A stretch of 64,000 bases of DNA from Lacunisphaera sp. (lineage in GTDB: Bacteria > Verrucomicrobiota > Verrucomicrobiia > Opitutales > Opitutaceae). The stretch lies in assembly GCA_029945445.1 (NCBI GenBank), contig JAQSCO010000056.1:10297-74296 (forward strand). The letters run 5' to 3'. Within the stretch, counting starts at the first letter, position 1. The number at the start of each line of letters is the position of its first letter. The notes under the pieces are model-generated. The model was not told the origin of the DNA, searched no databases, and saw nothing but the letters and a program-made list of their open reading frames with translations. Of the stretch, positions 17,086-26,550 are shown piece by piece. A program made the translations under genes and the position numbers.

Positions 17086-19527
17086 ATGTCACCCCAGCCT
17101 TTTGTTCAGCGCGCCTCGTGGATCTGGTCGGCGGAAGGCACGCATGCCGTCCCGCCGGCCGGGCAGGCCTCGCCCTCGCACTATCAGGTGCGCTATTTCC
17201 GTCGCACTTTCGTAGTGGCCGACCCGGCGGGCGCGGCGCTGACCGTCCATCTGTCCGCCGATAGCCGGTATGTATTCTACTGCAATGGCACCTGCCTCGG
17301 CCGCGGCCCGGCCAAGGGCGACGTCAACCACCACTTCTACGATACCTACGATATGACCCCGCATCTGCGGCGCGGCCCGAACGTCCTCGCGGCGATCGTC
17401 CTCGACATGTCCCGGGTCGCGCACCGGCCGGCCTTTCTCGGGCCGCCGTGCTCGGTGATGACCTATGCGGGGGGCTTCGTGCTTGAGGGTGCGGTGACGG
17501 ACCAGTCGGGCGCGGTGCTCGTTGATTTGCAGACCGACGCCCAGTGGCGCGTCGCCGTGGACCACGGGCATCGTTTTCAAAACGAGAACACCACGTTCGA
17601 GGGTTATCTCGGTTATTTCGAGCATCGCCTCTCCGCTTTCGTGCCGGCCGGTTGGAACTCCGCGGACTTCGACGACAGTTCATGGTCGGCGGCACTCGTG
17701 CTCTACAAGGCCGAACTCTTGGAGAACCGCCGCGATCCGGCGAGTCCCTACGGACTCATGCCGCGCATGATCCCCCTGCTGGAAGAGGGAGCGCCGGCGC
17801 CATTCCCTGACGCCTACGCCGCCGGCGGGGGCGCGATTTCTCCCGCGTGGCGGCAACTGCTCGCCGGTTCCGCGCCGCTTACACTGCCGCCGGGCGAGAA
17901 GGTCGACCTCGTGCTCGACATGGGCGCGCTGACGACGGCGTTCCCGCATCTCGCCGCCAGCGGCGGCGCGGGCAGCACCGTGCGGCTGACCTACGCCGAG
18001 GCGCTGCGCCTGCCGTGGGGCACGCCGGGCGCGAAACTCCTCGGCAAGCAGCAGTCGCTCGCCAACCTCGCGTCGCACTTTGCCGACGAGAGCACCGGCT
18101 GGACCTTCGACCGCCGGGGTAAGGTCACCGGCTGGTGCGACATCTGGGAGCCGGCCGGCCACGCAGAGACCTTCGAGCCGCTGCACTGGCGCGCCTTTCG
18201 CTACGTCGGCCTGCAGATCACCGTCGGCCGCGAGCCGCTCACGCTCCGCGCCGTGCAGCAACGTTTCACGGCGTATCCGTATCATCCGGTCGCCTCATTT
18301 GCGTCGTCCGATCCCGCGCTCGATAAAATCTGGAGCGTCGGCCTGCACACGATGCGCATGTGTTCGCACGAGACTTTCGAGGACTGCCCGTATTACGAGC
18401 AGATGCAGTATGCCGGCGACACGATGATCACGTCGAAGCTCGCGCTGTTCACCACGGGTGATGCGCGGTTGAGCCGCCAGGCGCTCTATCATTTCGACTG
18501 GTCACGGCTGCCCGCCGGGCTCACGCAGTCGCGTTTTCCATCGCGGCTCGTGCAGGTGATCCCGGCGTGGAGCATCCACTGGATCACGAATATCCGGGAC
18601 TACTTCCTCTGCACCGGCGATCGCGCCACGGTGGCGGACCTGCAGCCCGGCGTGCGCGCCGTGCTCGACTGGTATCGCCGCCACACCGGCGCGGACGGCC
18701 TGCCGGCGAAGTTACCTTTCTGGAATATCACCGACTGGTGCCCGTGGTGGCCGCGCGGCGTGGTGCCGGGCGCCGATGCCGGCGCGACCTGCATCCACTC
18801 CGCCCAATACATCAACGCACTCGACGAGGCCGCGTGGCTCACGCGGCACCTGGGCCGCACCGCCGAGGCCGACACGCTGGCCGCCGAGGCGGCCGCGTTG
18901 CGCCGGACGGCGCATGCGCTTTTCTGGTCCGAGACCGAGGGCCTCTACTTCGACCGGCCCGGTGGTCCGGAGGTCAGCCAGTATGGCAACGCGTGGGCGA
19001 TCGTCGCGGGCCTCGCCGGTGAGCGCGAGCGCGCGATCATCATGCGCCGCTTCCCCAACGACGCGAAGCTCGCGCCGGGTTCCTTTTTCTGGTGGCACAC
19101 CGGCTTCGCCGCGCTCGCGAAGTGCGGCCGCTCCGACGAGCTGACGCGGCACCTTGGTCCGTGGCACGAGTCTGTCGGCTATGGCCTCTCGACCTTCGTC
19201 GAGGAAAACAGCTACTGGCGCTCCCTCTGCCACGCGTGGTCGGCGCATCCGGTGCTTGAGTTCCAGCAGCGCATCCTCGGCATCACGCCCACGGAGCCCG
19301 GTTTTGCGCGCATCGCAATTGTGCCGCACTGCTGCGGGCTCACGCACGCGAGGGGCAGTGTCTGCACGCCGCGCGGTCTCATCGAGGTCGCGTGGCGCGT
19401 CGCGGACGACCGCTTCACCCTCGAGGCCTCGGCGCCGGCGGGAACTCCCGTTGACGTCATGCTGCCCGATGGTTCCCGCCATGTGTTCCCCGGCGGCGGG
19501 ATCAACCTCACGATCCCGCTCAAATGA
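17086..19527 (+). CDS. GH78 alpha-L-rhamnosidase
   Basis: An 813-residue protein with the GH78 layout. N-terminal beta-sandwich domains (WIWSAEG, YFRRTFVV, YVFYCNGTCLGRGPAKGD) are followed by an (alpha/alpha)6 catalytic domain from about residue 400 with TFEDCPYYEQMQYAGD, where the family's catalytic acidic residues lie. A C-terminal beta domain follows. It hydrolyses terminal alpha-L-rhamnose from pectic side chains, ulvan-like or other glycans. No clear signal peptide is visible, so it may act in the cytoplasm or be exported otherwise. The start at 17086 is chosen because an upstream in-frame ATG (17017) adds residues without homology. It is the first gene of the plus-strand operon and overlaps the next by ATGA. 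Confidence 0.88.
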   Translation: MSPQPFVQRASWIWSAEGTHAVPPAGQASPSHYQVRYFRRTFVVADPAGAALTVHLSADSRYVFYCNGTCLGRGPAKGDVNHHFYDTYDMTPHLRRGPNVLAAIVLDMSRVAHRPAFLGPPCSVMTYAGGFVLEGAVTDQSGAVLVDLQTDAQWRVAVDHGHRFQNENTTFEGYLGYFEHRLSAFVPAGWNSADFDDSSWSAALVLYKAELLENRRDPASPYGLMPRMIPLLEEGAPAPFPDAYAAGGGAISPAWRQLLAGSAPLTLPPGEKVDLVLDMGALTTAFPHLAASGGAGSTVRLTYAEALRLPWGTPGAKLLGKQQSLANLASHFADESTGWTFDRRGKVTGWCDIWEPAGHAETFEPLHWRAFRYVGLQITVGREPLTLRAVQQRFTAYPYHPVASFASSDPALDKIWSVGLHTMRMCSHETFEDCPYYEQMQYAGDTMITSKLALFTTGDARLSRQALYHFDWSRLPAGLTQSRFPSRLVQVIPAWSIHWITNIRDYFLCTGDRATVADLQPGVRAVLDWYRRHTGADGLPAKLPFWNITDWCPWWPRGVVPGADAGATCIHSAQYINALDEAAWLTRHLGRTAEADTLAAEAAALRRTAHALFWSETEGLYFDRPGGPEVSQYGNAWAIVAGLAGERERAIIMRRFPNDAKLAPGSFFWWHTGFAALAKCGRSDELTRHLGPWHESVGYGLSTFVEENSYWRSLCHAWSAHPVLEFQQRILGITPTEPGFARIAIVPHCCGLTHARGSVCTPRGLIEVAWRVADDRFTLEASAPAGTPVDVMLPDGSRHVFPGGGINLTIPLK

Positions 19528-20381
19528 ATCCCGGCCTTGAACTTCGCGCGGACGGCGAACGGGCGGTGGAGATCCATCGCGCCGGCGGCGGCCTGCTGCT
19601 GCGCTATGTTTACCGCCCGGACACCGCGGCCGACGAATCGCCGCGGCCTTACGCGCATCCGGTCAACACGCTCGCGGGCGAGCTGCTCACGAACTTCCGC
19701 CCCAACGACCACCGCTGGCATCACGGACTGAATTTCACGATCAATGGTCTCTCCGGCCACAATTTCTGGGGCGGCGGCACCTACCAAAAAGCCGACGGCT
19801 ACCGGATGCGCGGCGATCACGGCGGCCAGCACCATACCGCTTGGCTGGAGAAAAGCGCCACCCGCCTCGCGCACACGCTCGACTGGCGGGTCGGTGCCAC
19901 GAACGAACTCCTGTTGCAGGAGGAACGCGCGCTGGCCTTCACCATTACCTCGCCGCAGGTCTGGACGCTGCGCTGGACGGCGACGCTGAAGAATGTCACG
20001 CCGCGCACGCTTTCGCTCGGCCAGTATCACTCCAACCAGGGCCTCACGGGCTCGCATTACAGCGGCCTGCAGTTCCGCGGGGCGCGCGAACTGCTCGATG
20101 ATCACCTCGACGACACGATCGGGATCTTCGCCGAGGGCGGGCTGAGTGGGGAGAAGGCCGTCCATGGCGCCCCCGCCTCATGGATGGAATGGCACGGGCA
20201 GAAGGACACCACGCTGCGCCGCGTGAACATCCGTTTCGCGAACCACACCGGTCCGCTCCACTGGTTCGTGCGCCGGAACAATCCGCTCGCCGCGCTGCCA
20301 TTCCAATATGAGCGCGACCTCCCGCTCGCCGCCGGCGCCTCACTCGCGGTCGACCACACGCTCACTTTCACCGACGCATGA
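19524..20381 (+). CDS. DUF6807 (PmoA-like) protein
   Basis: A 285-residue beta-sandwich protein of the family often annotated as PmoA, now DUF6807 (PF14100). Visible blocks are YAHPVNTLAGELLTNFRPNDHRWHHGLNF and GGGTYQKADGYRMRGDHGGQHH, with histidine clusters typical of the family. The name PmoA is misleading: it is not a methane monooxygenase subunit. Family members cluster with sugar-oxidation and glycosidase genes. It overlaps the genes on both sides by ATGA, which suggests translational coupling. Biochemical role unknown. Confidence 0.8.
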   Translation: MNPGLELRADGERAVEIHRAGGGLLLRYVYRPDTAADESPRPYAHPVNTLAGELLTNFRPNDHRWHHGLNFTINGLSGHNFWGGGTYQKADGYRMRGDHGGQHHTAWLEKSATRLAHTLDWRVGATNELLLQEERALAFTITSPQVWTLRWTATLKNVTPRTLSLGQYHSNQGLTGSHYSGLQFRGARELLDDHLDDTIGIFAEGGLSGEKAVHGAPASWMEWHGQKDTTLRRVNIRFANHTGPLHWFVRRNNPLAALPFQYERDLPLAAGASLAVDHTLTFTDA

Positions 20382-21652
20382 GCGTGGACCGCCGCACCTT
20401 CCTGCAGGGACTCGGCGCCGGCGCCCTCGGCGCGCTGGCGGGCTTTACGCCGGCCTTAGCCGCGGAGCACGCGCTGCCGGTGTTCGACAAAGCCAACCGC
20501 GACGCCTTCTGGCGGGCCGTGCGCGCGCAGTATCCGTTGCTCGACGATCCGGTCTATCTCAACACCGGCGGTCTCGGGCCCGTGTCGCGGCCGGTCCTCG
20601 AAACGATGGAAGCCGTGACGCGGCAGCTGCAGGAGCATTCCGAGACCGGTCACAATCTGTTCGAGCCGGCCCGCGAGACGATGGCGCGTTTCATCGGCGC
20701 ACTGCCGGAGGAAGTCTGCTTCGTCCGCAACGCGACCGAGGGCAATTCCATCATCGCGTCCGGGCTCGCGCTCGCCGCTGGCGACGAGGTCATTTTCGAG
20801 ACCCACGCGCACCCGGGCGGCTCTTTCCCTTGGCTCAACCAGGCGAAGCTGCGGGGCGTGACGGTGCGGGTGTTCGAGCCGGATGCCACCAGCGCCGAAG
20901 GCAACCTCGCGCGCATCCGCGCCCTCGTGACGCCGCGCACCAAGGCCATCCAGGTGAGCCACATTACCTGCACGACCGGTCTCGTTTTCCCTGTGACGGC
21001 GATCGCCGAGTTCGCGCGCGCGCGCGGCATCTGGTTCCACGTCGATGGCGCGCAGGCGGCCGGCATGATTCCGCTCGATCTGCCCGCGCTCGGCTGCGAC
21101 TCGTATGCCTTCAGCGGCCACAAGTGGCTCGGTGGTCCGCATGAGACCGGCGTGCTCTACCTGCGGCGCGACCGGCTTGAGGCCGTGGCGCCCACGGGCA
21201 TCGGGGCCTACTCCGGCGAACTGCCGCAGCTGCCGGGTGAGATCAAATATTTCGGCGCGGCCTCCCGCCATGAATACGGCACGCGCAACGCCGCGCTGAT
21301 CGCCGGCCTGGCCGCGGCCGTGCGATGGCAGGAACAGATCGGCCGCGACCGCATCGCCGCCCACGGGCGCGAGCTGGCGACGCAGCTGGCGGACGAACTC
21401 GGCAGGATTGACGGCATCACGGTGCTCACACCCCGCAGCGACGAGCTGCGGGCGTCGATCACGACCATCCGTCACGCCCGGGCCGACGCCGGGAAACTTT
21501 TCGGCTACCTCCTCGGGAAACACCGGCTGCGTTGCCGCCCCGTGACCGAGCAGGACCTCCGCGCGGTCCGCATTTCCACCCACGTTTTCACTTCCTACGC
21601 CGAGGCCGGGCGCGTCATTGCCGCCCTGCGCGCGGCGGCGCGCGATCTCTGA
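20378..21652 (+). CDS. Class V aminotransferase-fold PLP enzyme, Tat-exported
   Basis: A 424-residue fold-type I PLP enzyme resembling cysteine desulfurases and isopenicillin-N epimerases. The PLP lysine lies in YAFSGHKWLGGP, the PLP-binding aspartate in IWFHVDGAQAAG, and the phosphate-binding region in RNATEGNSII. A twin-arginine signal (VDRRTFLQGLGAGALGALAGF) predicts export as a folded holoenzyme, which is unusual for a PLP enzyme but recurrent in this subgroup. It is in the middle of the GH78 operon. The substrate is unknown; transamination, elimination or epimerisation of an amino compound are all possible. Confidence 0.85.
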   Translation: MSVDRRTFLQGLGAGALGALAGFTPALAAEHALPVFDKANRDAFWRAVRAQYPLLDDPVYLNTGGLGPVSRPVLETMEAVTRQLQEHSETGHNLFEPARETMARFIGALPEEVCFVRNATEGNSIIASGLALAAGDEVIFETHAHPGGSFPWLNQAKLRGVTVRVFEPDATSAEGNLARIRALVTPRTKAIQVSHITCTTGLVFPVTAIAEFARARGIWFHVDGAQAAGMIPLDLPALGCDSYAFSGHKWLGGPHETGVLYLRRDRLEAVAPTGIGAYSGELPQLPGEIKYFGAASRHEYGTRNAALIAGLAAAVRWQEQIGRDRIAAHGRELATQLADELGRIDGITVLTPRSDELRASITTIRHARADAGKLFGYLLGKHRLRCRPVTEQDLRAVRISTHVFTSYAEAGRVIAALRAAARDL

Positions 21653-21669
21653 GCCTAACCCTCTTCCCC

Positions 21670-22686
21670 ATGACAAAATTCACAACCGCTTTCATGCTGC
21701 TGGCGCTGCTCGCCGGCCAGGCCGGCGCCGCTGTGCAGCACGACCTATACCTCTGCGCCGCCTTCAACAACGGCAGCCGCGTCATGGGCTCGAAGGACGG
21801 TTCGTCCAACGGCCTGTTCGTGCGCTCGGGCGTGGACGAGTTCAAACACATCGGCGTCAACTACCCGCTGACCGCCTCGGCGACCTTCGATCCGCGCGAC
21901 GCCAACGTCATCTACGTGGCCTGCCTGAGCGGCGTGCTGCGCACGCTTGATGGCGGCAAGTCCTGGCGGCTCGTCACGGGCTGGGCCGAGACGGAGCCCA
22001 AGGCGATCGCGGTCGATTTCAACGAGCCTGACACCGTCTACACCGGCCTGCCCGATGGCATCGTGGTTTCCCGTGACCGCGGTCAGACTTGGCAGCGGCG
22101 CGAGAAAGGCCTGCCGGAGCGCGGCAAATACACGCAGGTCGTGCGGTCGGACCGCTCGCGGAAGGGGCGGGTGTTCATCGGCTGCGAGTCGGGCCTCTAC
22201 GTTACCGAGAACGGCGCGGATTCCTGGCAGCGCGTCCTCGTCACCACCGAGACCGTGGACGACATCCAGCAGTCGCCGCACGATCCGAAGCTCTGGATCG
22301 CCGTCACCCAGAGCGCCGGTGCGCTGCTCTCGCGCGACGGCGGCGCCACGTGGAAGAAAATCGACGGGGTGCCCTCTGACAAGGCGCTCTACAACGTCGC
22401 CTTCGACGCGCGGGACGCCAAGCGCTTCGCCATCGGGAGCTGGAGCCACGGTCTGCTGCTCAGCGAAGACGGCGGCGCGACGTGGACCGTGCGCAACGCC
22501 GGCCTGCCGGAGCCGACGCGCGTCTGGCGCACGGCGATCGATCCCGACAGCGGTGAAATCTACGCCGCGATCTTCGGCCAGGGACTCTACGTCTCGGGCG
22601 ATTCCGGCCGCACCTGGCGCACGGTCGCCGGCATGCAGGGCGCCTCGATTCAAACCTTCACCTTCGTGCCCAAGCCGAGCCGCTGA
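21670..22686 (+). CDS. Secreted sialidase/Ycf48-like beta-propeller
   Basis: A 338-residue protein with a signal peptide (FTTAFMLLALLAGQAGA). It has repeated BNR/Asp-box-type motifs: SRDRGQTW, SRDGGATW, SEDGGATW and SGDSGRTW. These mark seven-bladed propellers of the sialidase, xyloglucanase and Ycf48 type. No sialidase arginine triad is evident, so it may be a binding or scaffold protein rather than a hydrolase. It begins 17 bp after the aminotransferase gene, with a C-rich stretch before the ATG. Confidence 0.8.
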   Translation: MTKFTTAFMLLALLAGQAGAAVQHDLYLCAAFNNGSRVMGSKDGSSNGLFVRSGVDEFKHIGVNYPLTASATFDPRDANVIYVACLSGVLRTLDGGKSWRLVTGWAETEPKAIAVDFNEPDTVYTGLPDGIVVSRDRGQTWQRREKGLPERGKYTQVVRSDRSRKGRVFIGCESGLYVTENGADSWQRVLVTTETVDDIQQSPHDPKLWIAVTQSAGALLSRDGGATWKKIDGVPSDKALYNVAFDARDAKRFAIGSWSHGLLLSEDGGATWTVRNAGLPEPTRVWRTAIDPDSGEIYAAIFGQGLYVSGDSGRTWRTVAGMQGASIQTFTFVPKPSR

Positions 22687-22703
22687 GCACGTCGCCCACC
22701 ACC

Positions 22704-24617
22704 ATGAAACGAATTCTCTCCCTCCTTTCCCTCTGTGCGGTGCTGGCCGGCCCGGCGCTGGCGCAACCGTCCGCCACCGGCCCGATGCCCGTGCCGCCGG
22801 CTGATTACACCACCGATGCCCGGCGCATCGCCTACGTCGCGCGCGCGAACGAAGTGCTGCAGTGGTATGTCGACTCGATCAAGCCCGGCGATCCGGCGAC
22901 CTTCGCCGCGGGGCAGATCGCCGTGAAGCTGGCGCGCCGCGAGGACGCCGCCGCCGTTTCCGCCCGCGTGGTCGAGCTCATGAGCGTCCCGCAGAGCCAG
23001 GACATGTTTTGGATGTTCCCGTGGACCGCGATTTCCTACCTCGGCCGCGACCAACTCACGCCCGAAGCGAAGGCCGCGATCCGTGACGCGTGGCGCACCT
23101 ATTTCCCGATGCGCGGCGACACGGAGAACCACTGGGCGATGTATTACGCGTCGCTCTACCTGATGACCGAGCTTTACCCCAACGATCCCGCGGCGGGCTG
23201 GTTCAACGGCAAGAGCTCCGCCGAGAACAACGCCGAGGCGCGCGCCTACCTCATCCACTGGATGGATCTCGCGACCACGATCGGGCAGGGCGAGTTCAAC
23301 CCGACGCACTACATCGGCGAATATGCCATCCCGATGCTCTACCTCGCGACCTGGGCGCGTGACCCGGAGATGAAGATCCGCGGGCACATGAAGCTCGACT
23401 GGCTGCTCGCCGACCTCGCCGAGAACACGCTCAATGGCGTCCTGCGCGGCCCCAACGCCCGCACCGACGACACCTCGGTGATCCAGCGCTGGATGGCGCT
23501 CTCGTCGTATTTCAGCTGGCAGTGCTTCGGCAACACGCCGCCGCCGCCGAGCTACGGCGGGTTCGGCGTCTGGTTCGCGGTCGCGGCGGCCAACTACGAG
23601 GTGCCCGAGGTCGTCTTCCGCCTCGCGAACGACCGGTCGCAGGATTACCTGCAGCACGACCTCAAGCGCAGTCGCCGCCGCTGGCGTTACAGCGACGTGC
23701 TGATGGCCCCCGTCTACAAGACCAACTACATGCGGCACGACTACGCGGTCGGCTCCTACCAAGGGGGCATGGCCGATCCGATCCAGACGCACGTCTGGGA
23801 CGTTACGTGGGCCGTGCCCGACCCGCGCGGGGTGCACAACACGATGTTCTCGGCGCATCCCTACGCTTCCGCCCAAGTCATGCAGACTTACTTCACCGAG
23901 CTGCCCGACCACATGCTCGAACTGCTCGCCGCCCAGGGGAAGCCGTCTTACGACGTGCCCGACAAGATCCTCGGCGGTTCGCCCTACGAGCGCGTCTTCC
24001 AGGACCTCGACACCGTGGTTGCGCTCTACGACATCCCCGCGGGCACGCGCTACCCGCGCGTCAACGGCTTCTTTTCGAAGGACCTCGCGAACGTCACCGA
24101 GGATAAGTCCGGCTGGATCTTCGCGCAGGGCGGCAGCACCTATCTCGCCTACCGGCCGCTCGCGGCGTTCCATTGGGAACACCTGCTCGGCTACAAGCAG
24201 CTGCCCTCCACCGTCGGCTACAAGTGGGAGCGCGTCGATCGCGGCGACAAGGGCGACAAGCTCCTCGTCAGCCCGCACCTGAAAAACGGCACGATCGTGC
24301 AGGCCGCCAGTGCGGGCGAGTTCAAGGACTTCGCCGCCTTCCAGGCCGCCATCGTCGCGCTGCCGCTCGAATTCAAGATGGACTCTGTGCCGACGGTGAA
24401 GCTGAAGACGCTGCGCGGCCACGAAATCACCTGCACCTTCGGCGAGGCGCCGCAGGTTGACGGCAAGAAGATCGACTATTCAAAATGGAAACTCTTCGAG
24501 GGCCCGCACCTCAACGCCGAGAAAGACTCGCGCAAGCTGACCATCACCCACGGCCGGCTCGAGCGCGTGCTGGACTTCAACACGCTCACGATCACCGACC
24601 GCGTGAGGCCCGAATAG
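22704..24617 (+). CDS. Large secreted protein of unknown function
   Basis: A 637-residue protein with a signal peptide (RILSLLSLCAVLAGPALAQ). The N-terminal two thirds are helix-rich with many aromatic and His residues (TENHWAMYYASLYLM, FNPTHYIGEY, MRHDYAVGSYQGG), suggestive of an (alpha/alpha) toroid as in lyases and glycosidases. The C-terminal part is beta-rich (GWIFAQGGSTYLAYRPLAAFHW). I do not recognise the family with confidence. Its position between a sialidase-like propeller and GH127 makes a polysaccharide-active enzyme plausible. Confidence 0.65.
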   Translation: MKRILSLLSLCAVLAGPALAQPSATGPMPVPPADYTTDARRIAYVARANEVLQWYVDSIKPGDPATFAAGQIAVKLARREDAAAVSARVVELMSVPQSQDMFWMFPWTAISYLGRDQLTPEAKAAIRDAWRTYFPMRGDTENHWAMYYASLYLMTELYPNDPAAGWFNGKSSAENNAEARAYLIHWMDLATTIGQGEFNPTHYIGEYAIPMLYLATWARDPEMKIRGHMKLDWLLADLAENTLNGVLRGPNARTDDTSVIQRWMALSSYFSWQCFGNTPPPPSYGGFGVWFAVAAANYEVPEVVFRLANDRSQDYLQHDLKRSRRRWRYSDVLMAPVYKTNYMRHDYAVGSYQGGMADPIQTHVWDVTWAVPDPRGVHNTMFSAHPYASAQVMQTYFTELPDHMLELLAAQGKPSYDVPDKILGGSPYERVFQDLDTVVALYDIPAGTRYPRVNGFFSKDLANVTEDKSGWIFAQGGSTYLAYRPLAAFHWEHLLGYKQLPSTVGYKWERVDRGDKGDKLLVSPHLKNGTIVQAASAGEFKDFAAFQAAIVALPLEFKMDSVPTVKLKTLRGHEITCTFGEAPQVDGKKIDYSKWKLFEGPHLNAEKDSRKLTITHGRLERVLDFNTLTITDRVRPE

Positions 24618-24630
24618 GCTGCCGTCCCGC

Positions 24631-26550
24631 ATGAGTTACCCCACGTCGCTGCCCCTGCCGTCGGTCGCCTTCGACCACGGCTTCCTCGCCGGGCGGGCGA
24701 AGCTCGTGCGCGACACGGTGATCCCCTGGCAGTGGGAAGCGTTGAATGACCGCATCGCCGGCGCCGAACGCAGCGGCTGCGTGCACAACTTCCAGGTCGC
24801 GGCCGGCGAGAAGCCCGGGAAATTCCACGGGCTCTTCTGGCAGGACTCCGATCTGGCCAAGTGGATCGAGGCCGCCAGCTACCGGCTCGCCACGCATCCT
24901 GACGCCGCGCTCGCCGCTGAGCTCGACCGGCTCATCGCCACCATCGCGAAGGCGCAGCGGCCCGACGGCTACCTCAATACCTACTTCCAGCTCGTCGAGC
25001 CGGCAAACCGCTGGGCCAACTTGCGCGATTGCCACGAGCTCTACGTCGCCGGCCACTTCATCGAGGCGGGCGTCGCGCATTTCGCCGCCACGGGAAAACG
25101 CACGCTGCTCGACGTCGTTGGCCGGCTGGCCGACCTGATCGGCCGCACCTTCGGCCCCGGGCCGGAACAGGTGCCCGGCTATTGCGGCCACGAGGAAATC
25201 GAACTCGCGCTGGTGAAGCTCGCTCGTGCCACCGGCGTGGAGCGTTACCGCGACTTGGCGCTCTACTTCATCGAGCAGCGCGGCCGGTCGCCGAACTACT
25301 TTGAGGTTGAGGCCCGGCGCCGTGGGGAAGACGGCAAACTGCCGTGGCACATGCACCACGACGGACTTGGAACCTTGCAGGCGGCCCGGCCGGTGCGCGA
25401 GCTGACCGAGCCGGTCGGCCACGCCGTCCGCATGATGTATCTGCTCGCGGCCATGATCGACCTGGCCCGCGACCGGCCGGACGCGGCGCTGGCCGAGCAA
25501 AGCCGCGCGCTCTGGGCCGCCATCGTCCAACGGCACATGTATGTCACCGGTGGGGTGGGCACCGAACCCTACGGCGAGAAATTCTGCGAACCCTTCGACC
25601 TGCCGCCCGACCGGGCCTACGCCGAGACCTGCGCCGCCATCGGCGTGGTCATGTGCGCCCGGCGCCTGCTCGAGCTGGAGCTGCGCGGCGAATACGCCGA
25701 CGTCATGGAGCGCGCGCTCTACAACAACGTGCTCGCAGGCCTCGCGCTCGACGGCCGGACTTTTTTCTACGTCAACCCGCTCGAGGTCGTGCCCGCCGTC
25801 GCCAAGCGCCGCTACGAGTGCCACCTCGTCCGGACGCAGCGCGTGCCGTGGTTCGGTTGCGCCTGCTGCCCGCCGAATGTCGCCCGGCTCTTTGCGTCGC
25901 TCGGTGATTACGCTTATTCGCAAACGGTCGACGGGCTGGCCGTGCACCTCTACGCCGGCGGGACGGCGCGGTTCAAGGGCGGCACGGTGCAGGTCGCGAC
26001 GGAATATCCCTGGCAGGACCGAGTGGAATTTCGCATTGATCCGGCGCCGGCCGCAGGGTTCACCTTGCACCTGCGGCTGCCCGGCTGGTGCCGGGCGCCG
26101 CGGCTGACACTGAACGGTGTGGCGCAGAAAATTGAGAATGTCTCCGGCTACGCGCGGCTGCGCCGCGTGTGGCAATCAGGTGACCGGGTGGTGCTCGACC
26201 TGCCGATGCCCGTCGAGCGGGTGCGTGCCGACGCGCGGGTGTTCGCCGCGGCCGGCCAGGTCGCGCTGCAGCGCGGCCCGGTGGTCTATTGCGTGGAGGA
26301 GGTGGACAACGGTCCGCAGCTCTCGGCGCTGAGCCTGCCGCGCGCCGCCAAGCTGGAGGCGCGTGCCGCGCCCGACGTGCTCGGCGGATGCGTGATCATC
26401 GAGGGCAGCGCGCTGCGCACGCCATTAGGCGACAAGCTATATTCAATCGAAACGCCCGCACCGGTGACGGTGCCGCTCCGCGCGGTACCGTATGCGCTGT
26501 GGGCCAACCGGGGCGAAGGGGAGATGCGGGTATGGCTGCGCGAATCCTGA
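24631..26550 (+). CDS. GH127 beta-L-arabinofuranosidase-like enzyme
   Basis: A 639-residue protein of the GH127 (PF07944) family: an (alpha/alpha)6 domain followed by beta-sandwiches. The zinc/thiolate active site of HypBA1-type enzymes is conserved in pattern: E332 and C334 in YAETCA, and C412-C413 in GCACCPPN. One of the adjacent cysteines acts as the nucleophile in characterised members. It would release beta-L-arabinofuranose or a related sugar. There is no signal peptide, so it probably acts on imported oligosaccharides. It is 13 bp after the previous gene and its end overlaps the M28 peptidase start by 19 bp. Confidence 0.9.
   Translation: MSYPTSLPLPSVAFDHGFLAGRAKLVRDTVIPWQWEALNDRIAGAERSGCVHNFQVAAGEKPGKFHGLFWQDSDLAKWIEAASYRLATHPDAALAAELDRLIATIAKAQRPDGYLNTYFQLVEPANRWANLRDCHELYVAGHFIEAGVAHFAATGKRTLLDVVGRLADLIGRTFGPGPEQVPGYCGHEEIELALVKLARATGVERYRDLALYFIEQRGRSPNYFEVEARRRGEDGKLPWHMHHDGLGTLQAARPVRELTEPVGHAVRMMYLLAAMIDLARDRPDAALAEQSRALWAAIVQRHMYVTGGVGTEPYGEKFCEPFDLPPDRAYAETCAAIGVVMCARRLLELELRGEYADVMERALYNNVLAGLALDGRTFFYVNPLEVVPAVAKRRYECHLVRTQRVPWFGCACCPPNVARLFASLGDYAYSQTVDGLAVHLYAGGTARFKGGTVQVATEYPWQDRVEFRIDPAPAAGFTLHLRLPGWCRAPRLTLNGVAQKIENVSGYARLRRVWQSGDRVVLDLPMPVERVRADARVFAAAGQVALQRGPVVYCVEEVDNGPQLSALSLPRAAKLEARAAPDVLGGCVIIEGSALRTPLGDKLYSIETPAPVTVPLRAVPYALWANRGEGEMRVWLRES

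Noticed and set aside
19524..20381. Methane monooxygenase subunit (PmoA)
   Set aside because: The family name PmoA attached to DUF6807 is historical; the protein is soluble, lacks membrane helices and sits in a glycosidase operon.
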